A DNA stretch of 64,000 nucleotides from Gnetum montanum (GCA_015680685.1 MNCI01001040.1:500734-564733); one strand, 5' to 3'; numbered from the stretch's first letter, positions 21,359 to 32,760 are shown. Numbers and translations are program-made. Notes: generated by a model not told the origin, from the letters alone.

Positions 21359-23479
21359 GCCCCACATGACCCCCTGTCCCCGCCTTTCAAACACCCTCCC
21401 TTCTCTTCTTTGTCCCATTCAAACCTCCATTCCCGTTGTCTTTGGGTAATCTACTTCAATGTGTGCCCTAAACAACCCCCCGCAAATTCCCCCCTTTGCT
21501 CCATTTATGCCACTGCCCGAACCCTCCTCCCTTCAAATTTTTCACCTCGTGCCCAGAAACCCTCTCTTCATTCCCGTTTGAATTTTTGGTTACCAGCGCT
21601 TGACCAAAAAGCCTACGCTCATTTGCTCTTCGCCAGAAAAACCGTCCGAGAAGTCGAAAACCGTCTTTCCAACTTCGCGGTACATAATTTTTCTTCTCGC
21701 GTTCTTTCAGCAAACGAAACGAAGCTCCTGGGTCATGGTTTAAAATTTATCCCCCGCCCCCCTCCCATGGATAAAATAGCTATCCTTAATGAATATACCG
21801 CGTTTTCCCACCTTCTGCGTTTGCGTAACTTCTTTAAGGATAATCCTGATGTTGATTTGCCATCTTCTAAATTTCTTTGTGCTATTCAGATGGCTAAAAT
21901 TAAAATTCGCCGTTCTAATTGGGATCCCCCTCCCGGCAGCTAGAATGGGGAACTTGAACATAGCATTCGCTATGGTCTTAAGTCCCTTCACTCTGCCCTC
22001 ACCTCCCTCGATGTCCGCCAAAGACCCATGCTTCCAAGATGTCTTCTTGGAGCCCTTCGTGGACTCCGAAAAGATAACAGCATCGTCATTCGTCCTACTG
22101 ACAAGAATTTGGGGGTGTGTGTTTTAGACTCCAGTTGGTATCTAATGGAAGCCAACGGTCAGCTTGCTGATTCAGAAGTTTGCCTTCAAGTGGATGCCGT
22201 CCCATGGGATCCTGTTCGTCTCAGACTGCTTGCCATCATCGACCGCTTTCCGAAGAAATTGTCTGTTTTTAAGGATGTTTTGTTACAAAACAAGGTTCGC
22301 AAACCTTGTAATTTCTACATCCCTAAAATTCATAAACCGGTCATGGTTGGTCGGCCTATTTGTTCTTATAAAGGCTACATCCTTGAACTTGCTTCTCGCC
22401 TGCTCCATTTCTTGCTGTTACCAATCCTTTGCCATCAACCCAATCACCTTTTGGATTCCTCTACCTTGATCCGTGACCTCCATGCTAGACCTCTACCTCT
22501 TAATGTAATTATTTTTACATTTGATGTAGAATCTCTATATCCTAGCATTCCCACGGATCAAGGGCTTCAGGTTCTTCAGGACATGGTTGATAAATATTTT
22601 GCTGCAAATCCCATCCCTTTGCAGTCGATGTACAGCAATGCCATCATGCAACTCTCTGCTTTGGTGCTTCAAGAACACTACCTTGAATTTAACGGGGTAG
22701 TGTACAAGCAAACCAGGGGCACTGCCATGGGTAGCAACTTTGCAGTTGTTTACGCATGTCTTTTTCTGTGTCATTTGGAAAAGCATGTCTTCGTTGCTCC
22801 CTGGTCCGATAACCTTTTATATTTTAAAAGGTTTATCAATGATGCTTTTGGCATTTGGAACGGCTCCGAGGATTCCCTTCGTACCTTGCTTGAAAGGTAT
22901 AGTAATGTTTATCCTTCCATAAACATTACTCCCACCCTCTCTAACTCCACGGTTAATATTTTGGATGTTACTTTTTTCAAAGGTCCTCATTTTGCTGACA
23001 CTGGTATCTTGTCTACCAAGTGTTATCAAAAACCTTTGAATACTTATCAGTACATCCCCTTCTCCTCTTGGAATCCATTCCATCAGAAGAAGGCTTTTAT
23101 TATTGCGAAGTTGAAACTGTACCTGATTAGGGAATCCTGCCTCGGCGATCTTCAGCAGATTCGGCAACAACTGTTCTACAGACTTCGGGCTTGTGGCTAT
23201 CCTTCTCGGCTGTTGTTCAAATGTTTTGGCTTAGTTCCTGCTGCTTCCTGAGGTTCACTTCTGGAACGACTTCAGCAAAGTCATAGCTTCCATAAGGTTC
23301 AGGCCCCTCTCATCTTCAAATTGGATTTTAGTCCATCCACTAAATCCTTGAACGTGAGGGCACTCCTAAACCCTTTTCTGAGTCAGCTTCGGCAAAAAGA
23401 TCCGAAACTCAAGGACGTCATTCCAGACATGATCTCTTGCTGGCGTAATCCAAAAAAGCTGCATTCTTTTCTTGTTTAG
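21359..23479 (+). pseudogene. PLE reverse transcriptase (ORF2)
   Basis: A single frame from 21359, broken by TAG at 21941 and TGA at 23249; the stretch between them is open for over 400 codons. N-terminal LGHGLKFIPRPPP matches the pre-RT motif of PLEs. Then come RPTDKNLGVCVLD, YIPKIHKP, motif A FTFDVESLYPSIP, QTRGTAMGSNFAV (motif B), motif C RFINDAFGIW at about 22829-22858, and thumb/C-terminal segments (NTYQYIPFSSWNP, YRLRACGYPSRLL). Motif C has Asn at 22838-22840 where the first Asp of the YxDD box is needed, one G-to-A change away. No ATG lies near the opening; the first in-frame ATG is at about 21768. The function is target-primed copying of element RNA; this copy should be inactive. Confidence 0.85.
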
Positions 23480-23644
23480 AACAAGTTCAGTGCTCAACCC
23501 CCACCCCCACTTCGACCTGAACGAGTGGGGCCGGTTTAATTTTTCGAAGCTGGAATGTTTCCAAATTTTAAATTCAACTGGTCAAGTTGGGGATCTATAA
23601 ATTGAGCACTTTGGCTCTTGTGACATTGTACATCTCATCGCAGA

Positions 23645-23690
23645 AAACATACTGAAGAGGGGTGAGACTCCCCGAAAACGTTTTATGTTT
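23645..23690 (+). ncRNA. Hammerhead ribozyme-like motif (PLE minimal type I)
   Basis: Stem I is AAACATA (23645-23651) paired with TATGTTT (23684-23690), seven perfect pairs. The core CTGAAGA is at 23652-23658. Stem II GGGG/CCCC has a seven-base loop. GAA follows at 23674-23676. A minimal palindromic stem III AACGTT is at 23677-23682, and T at 23683 is the predicted cleavage-site base. All conserved core positions are present. Short-stem-III hammerheads are an established feature of PLEs, where they may work as dimers. It lies 3' of the RT and 5' of the tandem tail. Activity is inferred, not shown. Confidence 0.8.
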
Positions 23691-23817
23691 GAAACGTTGA
23701 TTTGTTCATGTCATCTTAGAGCCTCTTTTCCTTTTTTGTTCCATTTTGTTTAGCTTTCTATTTCTACTCTCTTTGCTTTCCTCCACCATACTTCCACCTG
23801 CCGCACAAGACCACAGC

Positions 23818-23993
23818 AAATTTTTTCAGCTACAACCTTAAAATTTTTTTAGCTACAACCTTAAAAATTTTTTCAACTACAACCTTAAAATTTTTTTAGC
23901 TACAACCTTAAAATTTTTTCAGCTACAACCTTAAAATTTTTTCAGCTACAACCTTAAAAATTTTTTCAGCTACAACCTAAAAATTTTTTCAGC
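23818..23993 (+). repeat. PLE 3' tandem-repeat tail
   Basis: Seven units plus a partial of a 23-24-bp sequence close to TTTTTTCAGCTACAACCTTA followed by AAAA, ending CAGC exactly at the right-hand 45-bp repeat. Such 3' repeats are common in PLEs and may arise during target priming. Confidence 0.9.
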
Positions 23994-24038
23994 TATCTCA
24001 TCTTCTTTCACATAGGTAGTATCACATTTCTTAGTGGT
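23994..24038. repeat. 45-bp direct repeat flanking the PLE, right copy
   Basis: Identical to 19742-19786. Confidence 0.9.
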
Positions 24039-24404
24039 TGCATGTTTCCATTTTTGCATCAACAATCCAATACTTCTCATGCTCGCAATTTCCTGTTTTG
24101 CTTACTATTATCTTACCTATTAAGATTTTGCATGTTGCGACCTGGCAGTCCGAAATGACATTAAACTAGCAGTTTGGCATTTTGGAAGCAACAGTTACAC
24201 AGCTTCGCACTTTACATCAGCAATTTTATACCTTTATCAATTCTACATTCTTGTGCCTTGGCAGTTCGCCACGACCTCAAACTAGCAAACTTTCAATCTT
24301 TACATTGCCACACTTAGCAAGTTGCATCTCGGCATTGCTTTGTAGATTTTCGTTTTACACAATCTCTGACACCCCTTAACCAAAATTTCATCTTATGATG
24401 ATAG
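24039..24404. other. Remainder of the protease-RT interval
   Basis: No gene. It contains two single copies of the ...TAAACTAGCA / CTCAAACTAGCA motif (about 24155 and 24280) and ends at the candidate acceptor ATGATAG. Confidence 0.5.
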
Positions 24405-27400
24405 GTCAAGCGAGAGATGGAAATCCATCATGACCTTTCCACGCCTTTAACATTAGCAGGGCCACAAGGCGAGCTCGTGAGACAGTTGAACCCCGACATG
24501 ATCGACTGGGAGTCAACTACGACTAGCACTATAGCAACCTTAGAAACATCCCTGAATTGGCCCAGGCACCTAGTCCAAGCCCTAGACTTAGAGGCCAGGG
24601 ATGTAACTGAGAACCCTCTTGTTAAGACACCTGTGACCACGTCAAAGGGGAAGATGAAAACTTTAAGACTCAACTCCCTCCTAGACACACAAACATATAA
24701 AAGCGTAGCTAAAATTCTACAAGACAACATCGATGTCTTCGCATGGTTATACTACGACATGCCGAGTCTGGATCCATGGCTAATTTAGCACAACATCGTC
24801 CTAGACCCACACGTGAAGGCAGTCAAGCAAAAAGCTCACAAAGTTAAGCCAGAAATTGCACTCGCTGTGAGGGATGAAATCAATAAGCTATACCAAGCAG
24901 GTTTTATCCACGTAATTGACTATTCAGAGTGGGTATCCAACACCGTTGTGGTTTCGAAGAAAATAGGAGGGATACGGATCTACATAGACTTTCAAGACTT
25001 GAACAAGGCAACGATCAAAGACAACTTCCCACTCCTGAGCATTGATTAGCTCATCGACACCACGGCTGGTCATGCTCTACTATCCTTCATGAATGGTTTC
25101 TCCGGATACAACCAAATCCGCATTAACCCAGAGCACCAGCTATCAACAACCTTCATGACCCCATGGACGACCTTCTACTATACCATGATGTCGTTTGGGC
25201 TCAAGAATGCTAGAGCAACCTACCAGCGAGCCATGACTTAGATTTTCAGTGACTACATCCTAGAAACATTAAATGACTACATAGATGATATAGCGGTCAA
25301 AGCCAAAGAGGCCACTGATCACCCGCACGACCTAGGGGTAGCCCTCAAATGCTGCCAAGTGCACGATTTACACCTCAATCCTAAGAAGTGCGTCTTCGGG
25401 GTAAAAATTGGATGCATGTTAGGATTCGTAGTATCGGCGGCTCAACAAAGTCAAGGCCAGCGTCAACCTAGCACCTCCAACAAACCTTAAAGAGTTACAT
25501 GGTTTACAAGGCAGGGTGCAATTCATTCGAAGGTTTATAGCAAGGTTGACCGACAAGTTACACCCCATGCAACATCTACTAAAGAAGGGGGTTGACTTCA
25601 AATGGACAACCCAATGTCAACAAGCCTTCAATGATTTGAAGAAAGGACTCGCGCATCTCCCGATAGTGCACCCGCCACAAAGGGACAAACCTTTTTTCAT
25701 ATACCTTGCCACCTTCGACACATCCATAGTGGCACTGTTATGTCAGAAGCGAGATGATAGTTCTGAGATACCAGTGTACTACCTGAGCCATGCACTAGTA
25801 GCATATGAGGAAAAATACAATGAAGTGGAGAGGAATTGCATAGCCTTAGTGTTCGCACTAAAAAAGTGAGGACATTACCTGTTCCGCAGCATAACCAATA
25901 TCATTTGCAAAATCAATATACTCCGGGCTATCACCAACAACCCATATGAAAATAGCAAGATAGCCTGATGGAAGGCAATAACTGCAGAATTCAACGTATG
26001 CTATGTAAGTCAATTGTCGACAAAGGGTCAAGCCATAGCGACCCAACTCACAACCTCGCCAGTCGATGACCAGGCAACCATAGACCCCAAGTTTCCGGAT
26101 GAATATGTTAGCAATGTCAACATTGTCCTATCGCATCTCGAAGCCACTTTACACTTCAACGATGATTCAACCGTGCAAGGAGGTAGCGCCGTGACTATCA
26201 TCACGTTCCCCTCTGGGGAAATGCACCCATCCACTTATTAATTTATGTTCCCTTGTACCAACAACGTGGCCGAGTACGAGGGGCTACTTAGAGGCCTCTT
26301 AACTGCCCGAGCATTATGCATACAACACCTGACAATCTGAGGAGATTCACAACTAGTCGTGAATCAAATCACCGAGATCTACGCCTGCAAGGCTACACAC
26401 TTGCAACCCTATTGCGACCTAGTAAAAGTCCTACTTAAGCAATTTGCGACCACTAATGTGCAACATGTGCCACGCAACGAAAACATCATGGCAGACACCT
26501 TGGCTACCCTAGCGTTAAACATTTCATCACATTCCCTGGCAAACCTGCCAACCTCGATCATAGAATGCGCAGAGCCTATCACTCAGGTGGAACACATGGC
26601 ATCTGTCAATGCTGCGGATACCTAAGAGTGGTATGCCAACATTAAAGATTATCTACATCACAGTGAACCCCCAGGTGGATTAACATCGGCCCAGAGAGAT
26701 GCAATCCGTAAACGTGCTCGGCAATACATGCTCATGGGAAACAACACCCTATGCTGACGATCCTACAATGAGATATTGCTAGCATGCGTGGGTGATGAGC
26801 AGGCACAAAAGGTAGTTAATGAGGTTCATGAAAGATTATGCAGTGGACACATAGCACCTAGGGCCATGGTTGCCAAAATCAGATGTCTAGGATACTATTG
26901 GACTTACATGGAGCGTGACTTCCTGTCGAAAGTCAAGACGTGCGACACGTGCCAAAGATATGCAAATCTCATACACATAGCACCTACAGACCTACACCCA
27001 ACGCAAATCACGTGGCCCTTCCAACGATGGGGATTAGACTTCATAGGGCCCATCATGCCTAAGTCCTCCATAGGGCATAGCTTCATTATCACTGCCACAA
27101 AGTATTTTACCAAGTGGGTGGAAGCTATTCCCCTAAGGAAGATGACATCTCAGCAAATCTACCACTTCATCCTCGACCACATTGTAATAAGGTTTGGGCT
27201 TCCAATGACTATTTTGATCAACAATGGGCCACAGTTCAGTAGTATGGAAACTCAAACCTTCTATAGCAATCTAGGCATTAAACAATCATTTTCTTCCCCT
27301 TATTATCCACAGGCAAATGGGTAGGCGGAGGCTACAAATAAGTCCATCATCAACTTGCTTAAGCGGATGCTGAACAACGACAAGAGGTGGTGGCACAAGC

Positions 27401-27870
27401 AAATCCTATACGTCGTCTGGGCCTATAGAACGACTTGCAGAACTGCAACAAGTAAGACCCCTTATAGTCTCATTTACGAATTTGAAGCTGTATTTTCTCT
27501 TGAGTTGCAGGTACCCTCACTTCGGATGATCCTATTCGATGTCATGAGCGAAGCCCAGAACAACAAATCATGAACCATCAACCTTGATTCAGTGGAGGAG
27601 GAATGTGTGCAAATGTTGAGACGAATCGAGCACTACTAGAGCAAACAGTAGCAGAAGCACCGTGCAAACCGGCATCAACGACCAGTGCAGAAAGAAGACC
27701 TCATCCTCAAGGCCGTCTGTGAGCACGTGAATAAATTCTCAACCAACTAGGAAGGTCCTTATGTGGTCACCAAAGCCTTCGAAAACAGAGCCTTCAAGCT
27801 AGTGGACATGAATGGCAACGAGTTCGCAAACCTAGTGAATCACTTGTATCTCAAGCCGTACTACGTCTGA
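24405..27870 (+). pseudogene. pol: Tat-like RT, RNase H, second RNase H and integrase
   Basis: It reads VKREMEIHHD onward. RT at about 24815-25430: AGFIHVIDYSEWVSN, YNQIRI, MMSFGLKNA, and an intact YIDD at about 25278. One frame change occurs near 25440; after that a single frame runs to TGA at 27868. RNase H is at about 25520-25870 (ALVAYEEKYNEVERNCIAL). A second, archaeal-type RNase H is at about 26140-26520 (FPCTNNVAEYEG, GDSQLVVNQI, NENIMADTLA), the Tat hallmark. Integrase is at about 26780-27600: zinc-binding region (H-H, then CDTCQRY), RWGLDFIGP, then ILINNGPQF with Asn for the second catalytic Asp, and PQANG*AEATN with TAG for the usual Gln. Around ten in-frame stops. Confidence 0.85.
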
Positions 27871-28140
27871 AGCGCAACAGAAACTACAACAGCAACCATC
27901 TGCTACGACGGTAAACTGGCAATCGCACCAAGCACCATCTACTACGACAATAAACTAGCAACATCGAGCAGTGCCCGCTACTACGTAAAACTGGCAGCAA
28001 CCGTCTACTATGACGTAAAACTAGCACTGTTAGTCCACTATGACTATAAACTGGCGTTGCACATCCACCACGACAAGAAACTGACATGTACGATCTGCTG
28101 GGACCTTAAACCAACATGCGGTCTACCAAGACCTTAAACT
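27871..28140 (+). repeat. Eight degenerate TAAACTRGCA repeats after integrase
   Basis: Units of about 31-40 bp with CTACTACGAC...TAAACTAGCA or TAAACTGGCA at about 27911, 27951, 27984, 28015, 28046, 28075, 28105 and 28133. Related to the array at 14200-14600. Confidence 0.65.
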
Positions 28141-29190
28141 GGGTTTGTGCTGCATCCCCAGCATGTACCAGCACTAGAGACACATCGAACGAGTGGGCAC
28201 GATGCTAATGTGTGGGTGGAACATCATAGCTTTGGAAGGTCATTCACGACACACTGAGAACATAGTTTGGGACACACGCGATGTCGTCACCCTTGGCATC
28301 ATGCTGATCCTTTGAAGACACCGTATGGTATCACACTGGCCCTTCGAACCTACCGTCGCCACAGCCCATCACCCTGACGATGGTTCTCAGGCTATCTCCT
28401 GCATCTGGAGTTCCAGCAGTATTGTGGCCTAGCCACAATATTGTTGCTCCTGCTCCCTACTAACGCCTAGGCTTGCACAACGTTAGCTATGTGGTAACTG
28501 ATCCCATAGCTGAACCAGGAATGTAAACCCCTAGTAGGGATTCCAGAGCATCCGCACCCGCAACAGCGCCCGACGCCTTCGAGGCGAGCTCCTCCATGTC
28601 GATACTACCAAGGCCGCTTCTGGCCTTCCTGCTTTGGGCATCTCACACCAACGACAGTGCCCAAGAGTAACAAATATGCCAGTAGCTAGCAAGACCTTGT
28701 CCTCACAAACACATCTTGCCACAGCAACAAATGCTATAGCATCACAAAGCAAGTGCCTCAGCTAGCTTGGCTACTACAGAGTGTAAACTCCCGTGGCATG
28801 CGTAACACAGCTCGTCACCTAAGGAACACAGTGCTAGTTCCATGGTGCGCGTAACACAACTCGCTACATGGAACACACTGGTAGGTAGGTCAAAATTCTT
28901 CATGGATGTAATGCAACTCATCCTGTGGAGGGAGTACCTGTCCTACGAGAGGTTGAAGAACAGTGCCAGCCAAAGATGAAAACATGAAGGAGTTCCTCAG
29001 AGCATTCCGATGAGGAAGTATGCTAAACATCATCTTTGCTCTCTGCCTTAACCTCTGCAAAACCAATGCAACACTCTCAAGTGTGGCTAAGTGACGTCTC
29101 GACACTCACCAAGCGACAGCCTCAGCATCTCACCTACTATGGTGTTTTGTATTCTTTACCGACGTCTATGGAGCCTGTTCTCTAGACCTC
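28141..29190. other. Tat-like 3' untranslated region, no gene seen
   Basis: About 1 kb between the repeat array and the polypurine tract. I find no supported reading frame on either strand. Confidence 0.5.
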
Positions 29191-29191
29191 G

Positions 29192-29206
29192 ACAAAGAGG
29201 GGCTAA
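29192..29206 (+). promoter_or_regulatory. Polypurine tract of the Tat-like element
   Basis: ACAAAGAGGGGCTAA directly precedes the TGAAACACC start of the 3' LTR and would prime plus-strand synthesis. It supports 29207 as the true LTR start. Confidence 0.6.
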
Positions 29207-30908
29207 TGAAACACCTCAAAAAATGCAAGGTCATTCTAGCTTCACCAAGCCTTGCAACATGTGCAAGCACTATGGTAGTTCATCAGGAGGAGAACGCTAT
29301 GAGTCCGGGTCAGCCAGTTCGATAAATTTTCTACTTTAGGTGTAAACAGGCTCTACGGCTCATCTTGCCTATCCACCTAAGTAGCCCGCCTGATCGACAG
29401 CCTACTCAGAAATGGTGCAAAGTTGACAGCAACATTCTAGGTGCACCAAGAATAGTTCGACAAGTTTTCTAAGTCACAAAGTCTACTATGCTATGCTACA
29501 CCTCGCCATGTAGCGTAGTAAGATTCGAAAGACAGTTGCAGAACGAAGTGCCATGCTACGCTACACCACATAACGTAACGTAGCATGGCAATAGCTTCAC
29601 CAATAGTTCCTCATGCTCAATTTCAAATCCTTCACCAATGTTCCTTTCCATCAGGAAGTGGTGGACCATGTCTGCTACTATGCTACACCGAGCTACAAGG
29701 CGCAACGAGGTGTAGCAATCCCTTGGAAAAGATAAAAGGTGGCTTGAAGGGCAGAAACAGCAAAGTTTACGAGACATGCATCACAGGAAACAAAGTTGAT
29801 AAAATCAGCGAAGCTTTCACGACTAAGGTCGGTTGCTACACTACACTACTCTATGTAGCGTAGCAAGCATGTATCACACATATAGCAAAACGAACGACAA
29901 GATGCTACGCCAAGCATGCTACGCTACAAAGAACAGCAAGGCATGTGGGTGGTTGTGCGACATCAATGCACTTCACCTAATTGGACCATTGGTACACGTC
30001 TTTAGATGCTGACGGCATAATTACAGCGTGGCAGGTTTACAATTATAGCATAGTAGGTTTGCATGACAACAGTCTTGCAAGTCCAACTGTCATATCCGGC
30101 ATGTGTGGCACCAGCAGATCAACATGTGCCCTTTGGCCATATAAATACCCCGAGAAACAGCATTCAAGGAGTTGGAAAATTTTGAACGAAATGGCTTCAA
30201 AGGGTTTGGAATTTTTTGGAAAATAGCATTCAAAATAGGTCCAATCCCCGGTTTGGTTGGCACTCTTTCACTAAGTCTCCTACTCTTTTCTCTAACACTC
30301 AAGCTCTCTCCTCGACACGTTGCAACAATATTGTAAGCTGTTTGTTTGACATTGTAAATAGTTAGCGTGTTTAGCTGACATTTTATTCTATACCCTTTCT
30401 ACCACCTTGGTAGAATCTTTGTATTGTCAGTGCCTAAGGCTGCCCCCAAGCGCACCACCTGTTCTATTCTCTATACGCCCTGATTACTCTCAAGATCTCT
30501 GCACTTCATCACGCTATGCAACCAACTGTATCCATCTTGACAAAGCAAGTCTGTAGCTTTGGAGCGGTGCATGTTTCTAACTACACTTTACTTTATTTCT
30601 TGCATGTTGTCTCGTTTGCATTATTTTTTCTATTTTATTCACTTTCAAGCATTACTTCGCATTTGTTGTCGCATTTTCTGCTTTATTTACTTTCAAGCAT
30701 TATTTTGCATTTCCATTCCGTCTCAAAAGTACACGTTGCAAAAGGCTATATAGATGCCAACGTAAGTCCTTGTCTGATCGACCAGATTGTTCAAGGTGCC
30801 TCATATCTGCACATACCCAACATGGCCCTCCCAAGGGTACGGGGTCGAAACTGTCGCACCCGCTGACCCCTTGGTGTTTTCCAGCCACCGACGTTTTCAG
30901 TCACTACA
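29207..30908 (+). repeat. 3' LTR of the Tat-like element, full length
   Basis: It starts TGAAACACCTC and ends near TCACTACA. It includes the TGCTACGCTACA ladder (about 29490-29930), a TATA box at 30140 and the TCTCAAAAGTACACGTTGC block shared with the 5' LTR. About 1.7 kb. Confidence 0.85.
30140..30151 (+). promoter_or_regulatory. TATA box in the 3' LTR
   Basis: TATAAATACCCC preceded by GGCCA. It is absent from the 5' LTR because of the internal deletion, so any transcription from this copy would leave the element into the downstream Athila gag. Confidence 0.6.
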
Positions 30909-32760
30909 CTATCCATAACCCAGATTCTAGTACCAACAGACACAAAGGGTTTGAAAAAGAAACATGAGCACATGACAAAGATGGACATTCCTATCATAAT
31001 CGCAATCGAGGTCGCGACCACTGAAGAGAAGGAAGCAGGCACCGACATGGTGACAGTTCCCCTTCTTCTTTACCTTTATCATCTTCCTCACCCTCTCCTT
31101 CAAGATCTAAACGTAGTCACAAAGAAAAAGATCATGAGGATAAGGGTAAGTGAAACAAGAGTCATAGACGAAACAGTCAAGAAAGGGGATGAGGGCACTC
31201 TAGAGAAGCACACCATGAAAGAAGGGAGAGTAGGGAACAACATAGGCATCATAGACTCCACAGACTGGATGATCACAATGAACCCCTACTCGCTACTCGA
31301 AGTATGCTAGACATAACTAAGGCCGTTAGGAGCCCAACAAGGCACCAAAAAAATAGTAGGATCAAGAGATTAGATATGAACAACATCCCATGATTTGAAG
31401 GGGGATACAATGCTAATCCTTAAAATCATCTACAAGAATTTCATGATGCATGTGCCTTACAAAACATAGAAAGTGAATGGAAAAAAATTAAGCTGTTCCC
31501 ACGGACACTAGTCAAAGAAGCGGAGAGTTGGTACCAGCCCTTAGAACCAGAATCCATTCATAGGTGGAGTACCATGTTAGAATTGTTCAATGATAAGTAC
31601 CAAATGTACTCCCAAGTGTCCAACCTATGAAAGCAATCCAAGGCTAGAAACAAGGAGGACATGAACCCTTGGATGCTACCATGGGCTGATATTATGCACT
31701 ATTACATTGTTGTCCTGGCCATTGTTATTCGTAGAGGTATCAACTATGCCATCTCATAGATGGGCTTAGGCATGAAATGTGAAAAACCCTTGGGATGTAT
31801 GCCCAAGGGAGGCTATCTGAGCTTAGGACCCATCAAGTTCAAATATTATTGGAGCAAGTTGCTAAAGAAGAAGGTGAGCTGAGGAAAAGAGAGAGTGCAG
31901 AGGAATATAACTGAGGTCGTTCCCTCTGAAAGAGGGGAGTAAGATTCTGTGAGGATGAAGAAGAGTCATCACTAGAAGAGATGGTGAATAAGAAAACCTT
32001 GCCTATCCAAAAATTAGCATCGGAAGTATCAACAAAGGTAGACCAAATGTGGGATTTCCTAGATAGATTTCAAACCATTCTTAATAGTAGAGGAGTCTAG
32101 AGAGCAAGGTAGTGATTGCGAAAAAAGAAAAAAAAGAAAAACTCAACATGCACATAATAAGGGTAAGGAAAAAGTTTCCATCATTGAAGAAATTGTGGAT
32201 TTAGATACAGAAAATGATAATGGATACGAGGTATGCCAATATGACCATCCTAAGGGATGTTGCCCTATAATCTCACATCTGTAGGAGTCTGGGGTGTATG
32301 CACTTAACCCACGATTAAATAAAAGGCAAACACCTTGAAGATTATCTTAGTCTCAAGGTAATCCAAGGTAGTTCCACCAACCTTTAACATATTATCCAAG
32401 TGGAACTCCACCACAACCAATCGAGTAGTATCAACAGTGGCAATACCCATAATCTTGGGGAATGCCACCACTAAGGCAACAGTATCCTTATTGACAGCTT
32501 GAACCATATGGATATTACATGTAGTAGCCAGTCTCTCCATGTAACTTTACTGGTCATGTCACTCCTCAACCTCACTACCAAGCCTGTGAGTATTATAGAA
32601 CTCTTTCTCCTAGGGGAAATGTTCCACAAACATATCATCCTTCTCATCTGGCTACACCTCTTCCACCCTTAACTCCATTACCACCTACTCTAGCTATGCA
32701 AAGTGAAATCCCTACCCAGCCACAACAATGTAACACCACAAGGGCTGTTAACACTTAACC
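30909..32760 (+). pseudogene. gag: Athila-like gag, continuation after the nested insertion
   Basis: It resumes at about 30910 with Asn/His/Arg-rich sequence (RNRGRDH), then Ser/Pro/Lys-rich sequence. The capsid-like region at about 31480-31620 reads ESEWKKIKLFPRTL, AESWYQPL and MLELFNDKYQMYSQ. A frame change near 31795 precedes LSELRTHQVQILLEQVAKEE. LPIQKLASEVSTKVDQMWDFLDRFQTIL (about 31995-32085) recurs in the minus-strand gag at 47686-47901 and in the plus-strand remnant near 62310. CQYDHPKGCCP at about 32235 follows, then a Pro/Gln/Tyr-rich tail. Stops are mostly TGA and TAG. Together with 8160-8536 it is one split gene. Confidence 0.7.

Larger units (their letters stand above)
19787..23993 (+). 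mobile_element. Penelope-like element without a visible endonuclease domain
   Basis: A 4,207-bp insert between 45-bp direct repeats. It contains a leader, a Gln/Arg-Gly/Ser-rich ORF1 (20187-21350), a PLE reverse transcriptase ORF2 (21359-23479), a hammerhead-like motif (23645-23690) and a 3' tail of 23-24-bp tandem repeats. No GIY-YIG endonuclease motif is seen before or after the RT, so it resembles endonuclease-deficient PLEs. It carries few stops compared with the surrounding Tat-like element, so it is likely a later insertion. Confidence 0.85.
14081..24404 (+). other. Protease-RT intervening segment: candidate Ogre-like intron or inserted cassette
   Basis: Removing 14081-24404 joins PIDPQR to VKREMEIHHD in frame, and the rest reads on into RT. 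The right boundary ATGATAG|GTCAAG is a plausible acceptor. The left boundary CAACGG|GTCAAG is a weak GT donor. Ogre elements of the Tat lineage are known to have an intron between protease and RT. The same boundaries also form a 7-bp direct repeat, GGTCAAG, so a target duplication around an insertion is the competing explanation. Without the PLE and one 45-bp repeat the segment is about 6.1 kb, most of it the antisense gene. Confidence 0.5.
8537..30908 (+). mobile_element. Tat-like Ty3/gypsy element carrying an antisense gene
   Basis: LTRs at 8537-9477 and 29207-30908. Order: leader repeats, gag (10320 to about 13240), protease (to 14080), a 10.3-kb gap, then RT, RNase H, a second archaeal-type RNase H, and integrase (24405-27870). 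The duplicated RNase H and the CX3H-like knuckle (CDYHQLCGHTTDYC) are marks of the Tat/Ogre lineage. The gap holds an antisense spliced gene and a nested PLE. The element lies in the gag of the Athila-like element. The 5' LTR lacks its first bases and about 740 bp of its middle, and no target duplication remains. Confidence 0.85.
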
